Shown: piece by piece, positions 9,330 to 17,476 of the stretch
Layout: each line of letters starts with the position of its first letter
Position numbering within the stretch: position 1 is the first letter of the stretch
DNA from: Bacteroidales bacterium
GTDB lineage: Bacteria; Bacteroidota; Bacteroidia; Bacteroidales; UBA10428
Direction: 5' to 3'
DNA: 64,000 nt
Assembly: GCA_016928305.1 (NCBI GenBank)
Contig: JAFGKY010000063.1
Location: 1 to 64,000 of the forward strand
The notes under the pieces: generated by a model
What the model was told of the DNA's origin: nothing
Database searches by the model: none
The model's input: the letters and a program-made list of their open reading frames with translations, nothing else
Position numbers and translations under genes: made by a program

Positions 9330-9452
9330 GGATTCGGTATTAAGCTAAAACTGGCAGAGAAAACAACAACGAATTTATGGATTTTAGGAATCCGAAAAGA
9401 TAATATTTTAATAAAATTGCACTATGGTTTTTTCAAAAAATCAACCGCAAAA

Positions 9453-10886
9453 ATGAAAAAGGTGAACGTGCTTATTATCCATTTTCGTTCTGCTCCTGCA
9501 CCTGACTGGAAACAGCATAATTCCGAAGGCGGGCAGGATCAGGCTGATTCCAGGGGTACAGATGGTGTTTCACTTGAAATGAAAAAGAGAAGACATTTAC
9601 TTGAAGAAATGGGACACAAAGTAGCCATTTGTTCGGCATATGACTGGGCTGAATATCCGTTACCGGCGCTGGAGTTTGATTCGGATGAAACCAGGAAATT
9701 AATGAACAATATGTATCAGGCCATGAATGACTTTACTGACGTGCGGGCATTGGAAGAAGAATTCAACAAATCAGTGGCTCACCTGGAACTGGGATTTACC
9801 CGGATAATTGAAAATTTTTCACCTGATACGATTTTTGTTCATAATATCCTTTGTCTTCCCATTCATCCTGCCGCTACTGTTGCCCTTATTAATGCACTTA
9901 ACAAAACAAAAATACCCTATATCGCAATCCATCATGATATATTAAGTGAAGGGGCCTATAAATTTAAACCGCAATCTGACTTTGCAGAAAAAATATTAAA
10001 AGAATGCTTCCCGCCCGTTATGCCAAATATAACCCACTGGACGATTAATACGCGAAATCAGACCGCCCTGAAAAAAAAGGGCATAGAAGCAAAAATAATC
10101 CATGACACAATGGATTTTAATGAAAAACTTAACGACACTGACTATAATAAACTGCGTTCTGAAATACGGTCAAGGACAAACATCGCAAATAGTGATGTCG
10201 TGCTTTTTATGGGTGCCCGGATTGTACCGAACAAACAAATAGAAATAGCAGGACAGCTGACAGCAAAACTCGAGTCTCTAAAGGACAGGTTAATGAATCA
10301 GTCATTATACAACGGTGAGAAATTCACTGAAAAGAGTGAAGTTACGATGGTCATTGCCGGTCGTCCTGAAGCAGGGTTTGTTGAATATAAGCAGAATCTT
10401 TTCAATTATCTCGATTCGCTGAATATCTCGTGGAAATATATTGGGGATATTGTCCGGCCTGTGCGATCGGAAGAAGAAGGACATTACGCACTCTATCCTG
10501 ATATGTATACCATGGCTGATTTTATTTTATATCCAACCGGATGGGAAGGTTTTGGCAATCAATTACTGGAAGCTTTTGCTGCAGGATTACCTGCTGCCGT
10601 ATTTGAGTATCCGGTTTTTAAAGAAGATATTGGGCCAAAAGGTGTTCAGATTGTAAGTTTAGGCGATAAAACTGTTGAAACTGCCAATGGCCTTGTTCAG
10701 GTTGATGATGAGGTTATCAATAACGCTGCTGAAGAAATGCTGGACATTCTTGGCAGTCCCGGGAAATATAATCAGATCTCAGCCAATAATTATGAAATTG
10801 GTAAAAGATATTTTGGTTTTGACGTACAACGTGCCCATTTAAAGGCTTCACTTGAATGGGCAAGCTTAATTTCAGAATCGTTTTAA
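9453..10886 (+). CDS. Glycosyltransferase, GT4-like
   Basis: 477 residues from ATG 9453 (MKKVNVLIIHFRSAPAPDW). An in-frame extension upstream to 9312 has no family-like sequence and would overlap the divergent gene, so I rejected it. The N-terminal Rossmann half (KVNVLIIHF; HDILSEG) and the C-terminal half with VLFMGARIVPNKQIE and YPTGWEGFGNQLLEAFAAG follow the GT-B fold; the last has the E-x7-E-like nucleotide-sugar site of GT4. It would move a sugar from an NDP-sugar to an unknown acceptor in the cytoplasm. No cell-wall or polysaccharide cluster surrounds it. Confidence 0.82.
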   Translation: MKKVNVLIIHFRSAPAPDWKQHNSEGGQDQADSRGTDGVSLEMKKRRHLLEEMGHKVAICSAYDWAEYPLPALEFDSDETRKLMNNMYQAMNDFTDVRALEEEFNKSVAHLELGFTRIIENFSPDTIFVHNILCLPIHPAATVALINALNKTKIPYIAIHHDILSEGAYKFKPQSDFAEKILKECFPPVMPNITHWTINTRNQTALKKKGIEAKIIHDTMDFNEKLNDTDYNKLRSEIRSRTNIANSDVVLFMGARIVPNKQIEIAGQLTAKLESLKDRLMNQSLYNGEKFTEKSEVTMVIAGRPEAGFVEYKQNLFNYLDSLNISWKYIGDIVRPVRSEEEGHYALYPDMYTMADFILYPTGWEGFGNQLLEAFAAGLPAAVFEYPVFKEDIGPKGVQIVSLGDKTVETANGLVQVDDEVINNAAEEMLDILGSPGKYNQISANNYEIGKRYFGFDVQRAHLKASLEWASLISESF

Positions 10887-11005
10887 TTATTGTTTCAATT
10901 TCTCTCATAATTAATTTCTAAGCTATTTTATAACTATAGAGAATTGAGGAACGTGTCCGTCAATCAATGAAGGATGGCCACAGGTTAAAAACTTACGGCA
11001 GCTGT

Positions 11006-11177
11006 GAAGCCGACGAAAAAGCGCAGAAAATAATCAAGGAAGGAGATGCAAAAGCGGATGCTTTGATAAAAGAAGCACAGGCTAAAGCGGATAAGCTGCT
11101 GCAGTAAGGTCTGGAACAGAATGTAAGGATTTAAAAGATGAGCAGGATCAATATGCCCTAATGGATTAAAGACAGCA
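11006..11177 (+). pseudogene. Orphan 3' fragment of an AsmA-type gene (direct repeat copy B)
   Basis: The only recognisable content of the gene-free stretch 10887-11289. It encodes 33 residues ending in ADKLLQ and a TAA stop, then 70 bases matching the AsmA gene's 3' flank. Against copy A (2946-3117) there are 10 differences in 172 gap-free bases. Of the seven sense-codon differences six are synonymous (one Val to Ala), and the stop changes from TGA to TAA. No start codon or upstream gene body remains. Short similar sequences (GCCACAG-GTTAAAA ... ACGGCA) flank it at 10976-11002 and 11209-11233; a longer variant lies at about 3241-3285. Confidence 0.85.
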
Positions 11178-11256
11178 TTGAAGTTTCTGTGATGCTTCTT
11201 GTATATTGCCACAGATTAAAATCAACGGCAACAGATAACTCCTGACAACAAATGTG

Positions 11257-11290
11257 CAAAAAAAGCGGGTCGAATTCCCGCTTTTGTTTT
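11257..11290. terminator. Rho-independent terminator after rplS
   Basis: Stem GCGGG/CCCGC (11265-11269, 11277-11281), lengthened by A-T pairs on both sides, loop TCGAATT. Read leftward it ends in a T run just past the rplS stop (11290). The symmetric flanks could also stop rightward transcripts. Confidence 0.8.
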
Positions 11291-11673
11291 TATTCTTCCG
11301 AAGACTCAGGTTCTTCAACTCCGAGTTTAATCCTTTTCTCCTGTATCCTTGCTTTTTTACCGGTCAAGCCACGCAGGTAAAAGATTTTAGCTCTGCGAAC
11401 CCGTCCAAGCTTGTTTATTTCAATGGTATCGATATAGGGTGAGGCAATCGGGAAAATACGTTCAACACCAATGCTGCCTGACATTTTCCTTACAGTAAAT
11501 GTGGCTCCGAAGCCACTGCCCTTTTTCTGCAATACGACTCCGCGAAACTGTTGAATCCTTTCCTTGTTGCCTTCAATGATCTTATAATGAACCGTAACCG
11601 TGTCACCGGCTTTAAATGCGGGGTATTCCTTTATGGTGCCAAACGAGTTCTCGGCATTTTTAATTAAGTCCAT
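11290..11673 (-). CDS. rplS: 50S ribosomal protein L19
   Basis: 127 residues matching bL19 throughout: [85 protein letters not shown]. It binds at the interface of the ribosomal subunits. Full length plus a slightly longer acidic tail (EEPESSEE). It is a lone gene here with its own terminator; rpsP, rimM and trmD, its usual partners in many bacteria, are not adjacent. Confidence 0.98.
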   Translation of the reverse strand: MDLIKNAENSFGTIKEYPAFKAGDTVTVHYKIIEGNKERIQQFRGVVLQKKGSGFGATFTVRKMSGSIGVERIFPIASPYIDTIEINKLGRVRRAKIFYLRGLTGKKARIQEKRIKLGVEEPESSEE

Positions 11674-11864
11674 CCTTCTTGATTGTTAAAAATTCACGTC
11701 GAAAAATTCAGGCCGCAATATTACGAAAATTTTTTTAGAATAAATTAAGAATAAACAGGGTATTTTAAAAAATATGAACAAATTACCAGCAAACATAATC
11801 CGGAAGAAAACCGCAAACAACTTGCCGTAGGCCCTTAAACTTCAACAGGTTTATACGATATAAT

Positions 11865-13415
11865 TCAGAACGGGAATTCTTCGGATCCTGTCTCATCAAG
11901 GCTCTTAAATTCAGGTGCTCTTGCTACCTTATGTACAGGATTTCCATCAACGTAGATAGCTTTATTGGGCTTTGATGGACACACATGCTCACAGGCACCA
12001 CAGCCAATACAGGTTGCGGGGTGGGTTTCGGGAATTGTCAGTCCATTCTTATAAGGGACCATACGAACTGCCTGGGTCGGACAATGTTCTGCACAGGATC
12101 CGCAGGAGGTCTCGTGCGTATACACAACGCAATTCTCCATAATGAAATTTACTTTCCCAATCTGTGCAAGTATTTTGTCTTCCCGGGTGAGAGGCAAAAT
12201 GGCACCGGTGGGACAAACTTCACCGCATTTTGTACATTCATATTCACAAAAGCCCACCGAAAAATCGAGATGTGGTTGCAGCATGCCAGTAAATCCGTAT
12301 TCGAGAAAAGAGGGTTGTATAACCTGTGAAGGACATGTGGTCACACACAAATGACAGGCAGTGCAGTATGTGTTAAAATGATCCAGGCTGACAGAGCCGG
12401 GGGGCGAAACCGGATATTCTTTGACAACAGGTATTACTGCAGAACCTTTATTTTCTCGTTGCCTCGACCTTTTTCTGATCCCTACGAATGCCAGAAGATA
12501 GACCATCGATTTTGACAGAAATTCACGTTTCGATGGATCAGAGTGAATACCTGTCTTTGCCGGAAGAGCTTTTTTATAGCCAATACTAAAGGAGGGACAG
12601 ACTTTCAGACAATTATAACAATCGATGCATCGTGAGGCATCAACCTCCATTTCTTTAATACTGATACACGATGATTTGCAAACTATGGAGCATTTTCCAC
12701 ACTGTGTACAACTGATTTTATCCAGTTTAATCCTGAATAATGAAATCCTCGAAAGCAAACCCAACAACGTTCCCACCGGACATACCGTGTTGCAAAAAAG
12801 CCTTCCATGCCACAATGAAAGCCATAATACAACCGCCAGCATCAGAACAGGGAACAAGGCTTCTCTCCATTCAAAACCTTTATGGTCAACTTTATACAGA
12901 AAATACCAGTTGTTTTTTTCCAGAAAACCGGCCAGCAAATTATTCATTTCAATGACGACAGGGCGCAGCAGATCTGAAAAAATACGACCAAAATTACTGT
13001 AGGGATCGAGAAGGTATACAGACAACAAGCTTCCAAATATCAACGACACTAAGGCCAGTGCAAGGAAACCATATCGCATAATGTTGAGCGGACGGGTATA
13101 TCTGAATTTTCTTTTAAGGCCTGTCTTTCTTGAAAGGTAAGTAAACACATCCTGCAAAATACCCAGAGGACAAAGCGCTCCGCAGTATACCCTGCCAAAC
13201 AATAACGTTAATACCAATACCAATATGAAACCGGCAGCTGAAACTGAAGCAATAACAAGAAAATTCAATAAGGAGGGAATAAATTGCAGTCCGTGAATCC
13301 TGTGCACCCATGAAGTCGGTATGGACTCCCTGAAATCAAGAAAAATAGCAGCAAAGGCCGCCAGGAAGAAAACAGAGACGATAATCCTGGCGGTTCTGAG
13401 ATGTTTCTGCCTCAT
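11865..13415 (-). CDS. Membrane polyferredoxin, NapH/MauN-like 4Fe-4S protein
   Basis: 516 residues. N-terminal membrane helices carry the two NapH-type motifs CGALCPLG and CNTVCPVG on their cytoplasmic ends. Ferredoxin-type clusters follow: CTQCGKCSIVC, CIDCYNCLKVCP, CTACHLCVTTCP, CTKCGEVCP, CGSCAEHCP and CIGCGACEHVCP, enough for several 4Fe-4S centres. This is a membrane electron-transfer module; its donor and acceptor are unknown. It starts 2 bases after the DUF362 gene ends, so the two are one transcript and probably work together. Confidence 0.9.
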   Translation of the reverse strand: MRQKHLRTARIIVSVFFLAAFAAIFLDFRESIPTSWVHRIHGLQFIPSLLNFLVIASVSAAGFILVLVLTLLFGRVYCGALCPLGILQDVFTYLSRKTGLKRKFRYTRPLNIMRYGFLALALVSLIFGSLLSVYLLDPYSNFGRIFSDLLRPVVIEMNNLLAGFLEKNNWYFLYKVDHKGFEWREALFPVLMLAVVLWLSLWHGRLFCNTVCPVGTLLGLLSRISLFRIKLDKISCTQCGKCSIVCKSSCISIKEMEVDASRCIDCYNCLKVCPSFSIGYKKALPAKTGIHSDPSKREFLSKSMVYLLAFVGIRKRSRQRENKGSAVIPVVKEYPVSPPGSVSLDHFNTYCTACHLCVTTCPSQVIQPSFLEYGFTGMLQPHLDFSVGFCEYECTKCGEVCPTGAILPLTREDKILAQIGKVNFIMENCVVYTHETSCGSCAEHCPTQAVRMVPYKNGLTIPETHPATCIGCGACEHVCPSKPNKAIYVDGNPVHKVARAPEFKSLDETGSEEFPF

Positions 13416-13417
13416 GC

Positions 13418-14347
13418 TTATAACGTGATACGGTTGATATTCAGGCTTTCCAGATTGCCTGTTCCCACACCCAATGCTTCCGCAAGGGCAATGTGATTTA
13501 CCTGTGCCGGCTCCAGTCCAAAAACCTTAGTAGCAGCAGCATCACCAGCTACCATGTCGGTTGTGATAAGCTGGTATTTCATATGTACCACATCAGCTAC
13601 TGAAACGCCCCGTGGTCCGTTGCGTTTCATCACACGGTAGGCATCGATAACATTGAGCGATGGTTTTTTAAAAGTTGCAAAATCGGCAATGCATTGATGC
13701 AGACCATTCTGGTGCCAGAATTTTCTGTCCCATACCACACCCATCAGATTCTTCATACAAATCGTCAGTCTTGAACCACCATGATTTTTTAATATGGGTA
13801 CATTGATGAAAACATCCGATTCGAGTATTAATTCATGAACTTTTGCTTTTTTCAGAATTTTCCCCTTTGGCACATCAACCGGGTGATAATAACTTTCACT
13901 GTCACCCGAGACCATTATTCCTCCTGCTTTTTTCACTGCAGCCTCTATTCCGCTGTTTCTGTAACAACGTGTCCACTCATTGCAGGTATTATCAAATACA
14001 TAAACATCTTTGGCACCCGCCATCTTGCAATGTTCAATTATGCGGCCAACCAGTATCGGATTGGTATCGGCAGCCCGCTCGGGAGATGTATCCCAGCCGA
14101 TATTGGGCTTTACAACTACTTTCTGGTTGGGTTTGACAAACTGTTTCATCCCTCCCAACGATGCAATGGCTTTATCAAACATAACATCAGGTTCTCCACC
14201 CTTGATGGCCACCATATCAAAGGGAAGAGCATTCCGGAAATTCTCACTGGCAAAAATCTCCTGGTATTTCCCCAAAGCCATGGCTGCCCCGGAAATAGCA
14301 CCCAGGCTTACCGTTTTCCGTATAAAATCCCTTCTTTTCATAGTCAA
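13418..14347 (-). CDS. DUF362 domain protein with Tat signal
   Basis: 309 residues (308 or 306 if a later Met is used; MKRRDFIRK at 14341 is the better Tat start). The signal RRDFIRKTVSLG has the twin-arginine motif, implying folded export, often with a bound cofactor. The body has DUF362 features: VKPNIGWDTSPE, VFDNTCNEWTRCY, INVPILKNHGGSRLTICMKN. The family's biochemical role is not established. The downstream polyferredoxin suggests a redox partner. It is transcribed divergently from larC across 238 bases. Confidence 0.85.
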   Translation of the reverse strand: MTMKRRDFIRKTVSLGAISGAAMALGKYQEIFASENFRNALPFDMVAIKGGEPDVMFDKAIASLGGMKQFVKPNQKVVVKPNIGWDTSPERAADTNPILVGRIIEHCKMAGAKDVYVFDNTCNEWTRCYRNSGIEAAVKKAGGIMVSGDSESYYHPVDVPKGKILKKAKVHELILESDVFINVPILKNHGGSRLTICMKNLMGVVWDRKFWHQNGLHQCIADFATFKKPSLNVIDAYRVMKRNGPRGVSVADVVHMKYQLITTDMVAGDAAATKVFGLEPAQVNHIALAEALGVGTGNLESLNINRITL

Positions 14348-14585
14348 TGTATTGAATGTTAAAACACTAATTTAGCCCTGAACAGATACAAAACTGAAAG
14401 GAAAATTAGTAAAATTTTCCATCTGTTTCGGTTATACAAACTTAATTATCAAAAATTTAGAATGAATCTAAATAATGTTAGTTTATATATGTGTAAATAT
14501 ATATATAATTACAAATTAATAACAGGTTAAATTCCGCACCATTGTGAAATTATTCCTATTTTCGTAAGATCAAATCAAATCGCGG

Positions 14586-15842
14586 ATGAAGATTCTTTAT
14601 TATGATTGTTTTGCCGGGATATCGGGTGATATGAACCTGGGTGCCTTGCTGGATCTTGGTGTGGATGAAGACCATCTCAGAAAAGAACTGGCAAAACTCC
14701 CGATAGAGGGGTATGAGCTGAGGATTCTGAAAGATATGCGCAAAGGCATCAGCGGAACAAAGATCGAAGTTCAGACAGAACACTTACCGGAACATCATTC
14801 TGATCATAAGGGTATCCGTCATGATGTTGCTGATCACCTAAAACATAAACACGAAAGGGAACATCATCATAACCGTACCTTTAGCGAAATTAAGCAAATG
14901 ATCAACACCAGCCGGCTTACCAAAGATATCAAGAACCTGAGTATTAGTATTTTTGAAAAAGTTGCAACAGCTGAGGCAAAAATTCATAATAAGCCGGTTG
15001 ACGAAGTTCATTTTCATGAGGTAGGGGCTATCGATTCAATCATCGATATTGTCGGAGCTGCTATTTGTATACGGGCACTTGCTCCCGATAAAATAATGGC
15101 TTCCACGGTTGAACTTGGAAGCGGGACGATTCGGTGTATGCATGGCATTTATCCGGTACCGGCTCCGGCCACTGCAGAAATATTAAAAGAAATTCCCGTG
15201 CGAAAGGGGACCGTACCGTTCGAAGCGACAACTCCTACCGGGGCAGCGATACTGGCAAATTGCGTTGACCGGTTCACCGATAATCTCTCCATGAAAATAC
15301 TCAAAACCGGCTACGGTATCGGGCATAAAGACAGTGATATACCCAATGTTCTGAGGGTTTTTTGGTGTGAAACAGCCGACGGGTCAAATCAGGAAGTCAT
15401 TATTTCGGATATTATCGAATGCAATATCGACGATATGAATCCCGAGTATTATGATTTTATTATTGATGCGTTATTTGAAGCAGGGGCCAAAGACGTCTAT
15501 ATCACACCCATTATCATGAAAAAATCCCGGCCTGCAGTCACTCTGTCTGTTCTTGCTGAAGCCGACTCCTGGCAACGCGTTAAAGAAGTGCTCTTCACAG
15601 AAACCAGCACGCTGGGAATCCGGAAATATTCCGTTGAAAAAACGATGTTAAAGCGAAAAATGGAATTCCTTGATACGACATATGGACGGGTTAGAATAAA
15701 AACGGCCTATTTCAACCGCAAAAAGATCAAATCGAAGCCCGAATACGAAGACTGCATGAAAATTGCACGGGAAAATAAGATACCCCTGAACCAGGTATAT
15801 AAGGAAATTGAGAGGTTGCTGTCCCAGGATGAAGCCGAATAA
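14586..15842 (+). CDS. larC: Nickel-pincer cofactor biosynthesis protein LarC
   Basis: 418 residues in one frame. MKILYYDCFAGISGDM and HEVGAIDSIIDIVGA are signature LarC sequences. Residues 66-95 hold 11 histidines, a metal-binding stretch typical of the family. LarC is the CTP-dependent nickel insertase that closes the pyridinium-dithiocarboxylate pincer. In some lactobacilli it is made by frameshifting from two frames; here it is continuous. It is first in a tight operon with larE (14-base overlap) and larB. A weak TATTTTCG element at 14557-14564 resembles a -7 box. Confidence 0.95.
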   Translation: MKILYYDCFAGISGDMNLGALLDLGVDEDHLRKELAKLPIEGYELRILKDMRKGISGTKIEVQTEHLPEHHSDHKGIRHDVADHLKHKHEREHHHNRTFSEIKQMINTSRLTKDIKNLSISIFEKVATAEAKIHNKPVDEVHFHEVGAIDSIIDIVGAAICIRALAPDKIMASTVELGSGTIRCMHGIYPVPAPATAEILKEIPVRKGTVPFEATTPTGAAILANCVDRFTDNLSMKILKTGYGIGHKDSDIPNVLRVFWCETADGSNQEVIISDIIECNIDDMNPEYYDFIIDALFEAGAKDVYITPIIMKKSRPAVTLSVLAEADSWQRVKEVLFTETSTLGIRKYSVEKTMLKRKMEFLDTTYGRVRIKTAYFNRKKIKSKPEYEDCMKIARENKIPLNQVYKEIERLLSQDEAE

Positions 15843-16662
15843 TAAATACAACAAAGAATACAAACAACTGCTGGATTACATCAAAAACTTTCACAGCGCA
15901 GCTGTTGCATTTTCGGGGGGAACCGACAGCACCTTTTTATTGCTGGCAGCTCAGGAAGTGCTGGGAAAAAATGTAATGGCGCTGACCATTAAGACTCCTT
16001 ATATACCGGACTGGGAAATAAATGAAGCAGTTGCATTATGCAGGGACCGGTCGATCCGGCATAAAATAATTGAAATATCATTCCCCGACATCATCAGAAA
16101 CAATCCTGATGACCGTTGCTACCAATGCAAACGACTTTTGTTTGAAAGGCTGCTTGAAGAAGCTGCCTCATCCGGTTTAGAAGCCGTGTTTGAAGGAACC
16201 AATGCAGACGATATGCATGATTTTCGTCCGGGATACAGAGCGCTTACCGAGTTAAACATTAAGAGTCCGTTGTTGGAATCAGGTTTAAATAAAGCAGCTG
16301 TTCGTGCTCTTTCCAGGTCTATGCATATACCAACGTGGGATAAGCCTGCCTATGCCTGTTTGCTTACGCGATTACCATACAATCGGGTTGTTTCTGAACA
16401 CGATCTGGAACGCATTGAGAAAGCAGAATTATTCCTTATCGGGGCTGGCTACAGGTCTGTGCGTGTGCGGGTGCAGAATAATTCAGCACGTATTGAGATG
16501 GATGGCGATCGAATTGCTGATTTTATAATAAGCGGTCTTTACAAGAAAACAGCAGCGTTTTTTAAATCCCTCGGATTTCAGTTCGTTGCCCTCGATCTTG
16601 AAGGGTATCGGACGGGTAGTTTTAATTCAACCATAGAAAAACATTCAAATGAACCAGGATGA
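15829..16662 (+). CDS. larE: ATP-dependent sacrificial sulfur transferase LarE
   Basis: 277 residues from ATG 15829; a TTG 21 bases upstream was rejected. The PP-loop SGGTDS (residues 29-34) activates the cofactor precursor's carboxylates with ATP. Cys 177 in YACLLTR lies where the sulfur-donating cysteine of LarE is found. Cys 97 and Cys 100 (RCYQCK) make a three-cysteine set, which in some LarE proteins holds a 4Fe-4S cluster instead of sacrificing cysteine; which chemistry applies is inference. It overlaps larC by 14 bases and larB by 14. Confidence 0.93.
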   Translation: MKPNNKYNKEYKQLLDYIKNFHSAAVAFSGGTDSTFLLLAAQEVLGKNVMALTIKTPYIPDWEINEAVALCRDRSIRHKIIEISFPDIIRNNPDDRCYQCKRLLFERLLEEAASSGLEAVFEGTNADDMHDFRPGYRALTELNIKSPLLESGLNKAAVRALSRSMHIPTWDKPAYACLLTRLPYNRVVSEHDLERIEKAELFLIGAGYRSVRVRVQNNSARIEMDGDRIADFIISGLYKKTAAFFKSLGFQFVALDLEGYRTGSFNSTIEKHSNEPG

Positions 16663-17395
16663 CTTGCTGAAACTTCTTGAAGAAGTAAAAAATGGCAGGC
16701 TTGAAACAAAAGAAGCCTTGCAGATGCTAAAGGATTTTACCATTAAAGATCTCGGTTTCGCTCAGCTTGACACACACCGGGCATTGCGGACCGGATATCC
16801 CGAAGTGATTTTCGGGCAGGGAAAGACTCCCGATCAGATCAGGGAAATATTCCGGTACATGTACACACGAAACAACAACATCCTCGCAACACGTGTGACA
16901 GAAGAAATGTACCAGGCAATCCTTGAAATATGCCCCGAAGCGGTTTATAATGTTCAGGCACGGACAATTACCGTTAAGAAGGTTGAAATGAAATCTCCGG
17001 ATACTTTCATTTCGGTTATAGCAGCCGGAACATCTGATCTGCCCGTTGTTGAAGAAGCCGCGGTGACGGCTGAAATATTCGGGAACAACGTGGAACGTAT
17101 CATTGATGTCGGGGTTGCAGGCATTCATCGCTTGTATGATAAAATTGCACGTATTCGTGAGGCGCGCGTTAACATCGTTGTTGCTGGAATGGAAGGTGCT
17201 TTGCCCAGCATCGTAGGGGGTCTGGTTGACAAGCCGGTTATTGCAGTACCAACCAGTGTTGGCTATGGTGCTAACTTTGGAGGTTTATCAGCGTTACTGG
17301 GAATGCTGACATCATGTGCCAGCGGTGTTTGTGTGGTAAACATTGATAACGGTTTCGGTGCAGGATTTCTTGCAAGTATGATCAATAAGCTTTAG
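16649..17395 (+). CDS. larB: Nickel-pincer cofactor carboxylase/hydrolase LarB
   Basis: 248 residues. The N-terminal helical region ([22 protein letters not shown]) and the PurE-like C-terminal domain ([28 protein letters not shown]) identify LarB, which carboxylates nicotinic acid adenine dinucleotide, the first step of the pathway. It starts inside the end of larE. larA, the best-known user of the cofactor, is not in the window, so the operon serves an enzyme elsewhere. Confidence 0.95.
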   Translation: MNQDDLLKLLEEVKNGRLETKEALQMLKDFTIKDLGFAQLDTHRALRTGYPEVIFGQGKTPDQIREIFRYMYTRNNNILATRVTEEMYQAILEICPEAVYNVQARTITVKKVEMKSPDTFISVIAAGTSDLPVVEEAAVTAEIFGNNVERIIDVGVAGIHRLYDKIARIREARVNIVVAGMEGALPSIVGGLVDKPVIAVPTSVGYGANFGGLSALLGMLTSCASGVCVVNIDNGFGAGFLASMINKL

Positions 17396-17476
17396 TGGAT
17401 TGAATATTGTATCAATGATCGTGGATGGGGGATAGTGAAATGTGGAATGGCAAACAGACTTAAATTAAGAACCTGC

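Noticed and set aside
9312-9452. N-terminal extension of the glycosyltransferase
   Set aside because: Not similar to any GT start and overlaps the divergent sensor gene; ATG 9453 begins the Rossmann strand.
3317-10886. Integrative element flanked by attachment sites (the 172-base repeats)
   Set aside because: No integrase, relaxase or transposase between the repeats; 94% identity with synonymous bias fits gene duplication better than att sites.
10985-11212. 75-codon leftward frame over the AsmA fragment
   Set aside because: Antisense shadow of the Ala/Lys-rich coiled-coil copy; no start context or domain.
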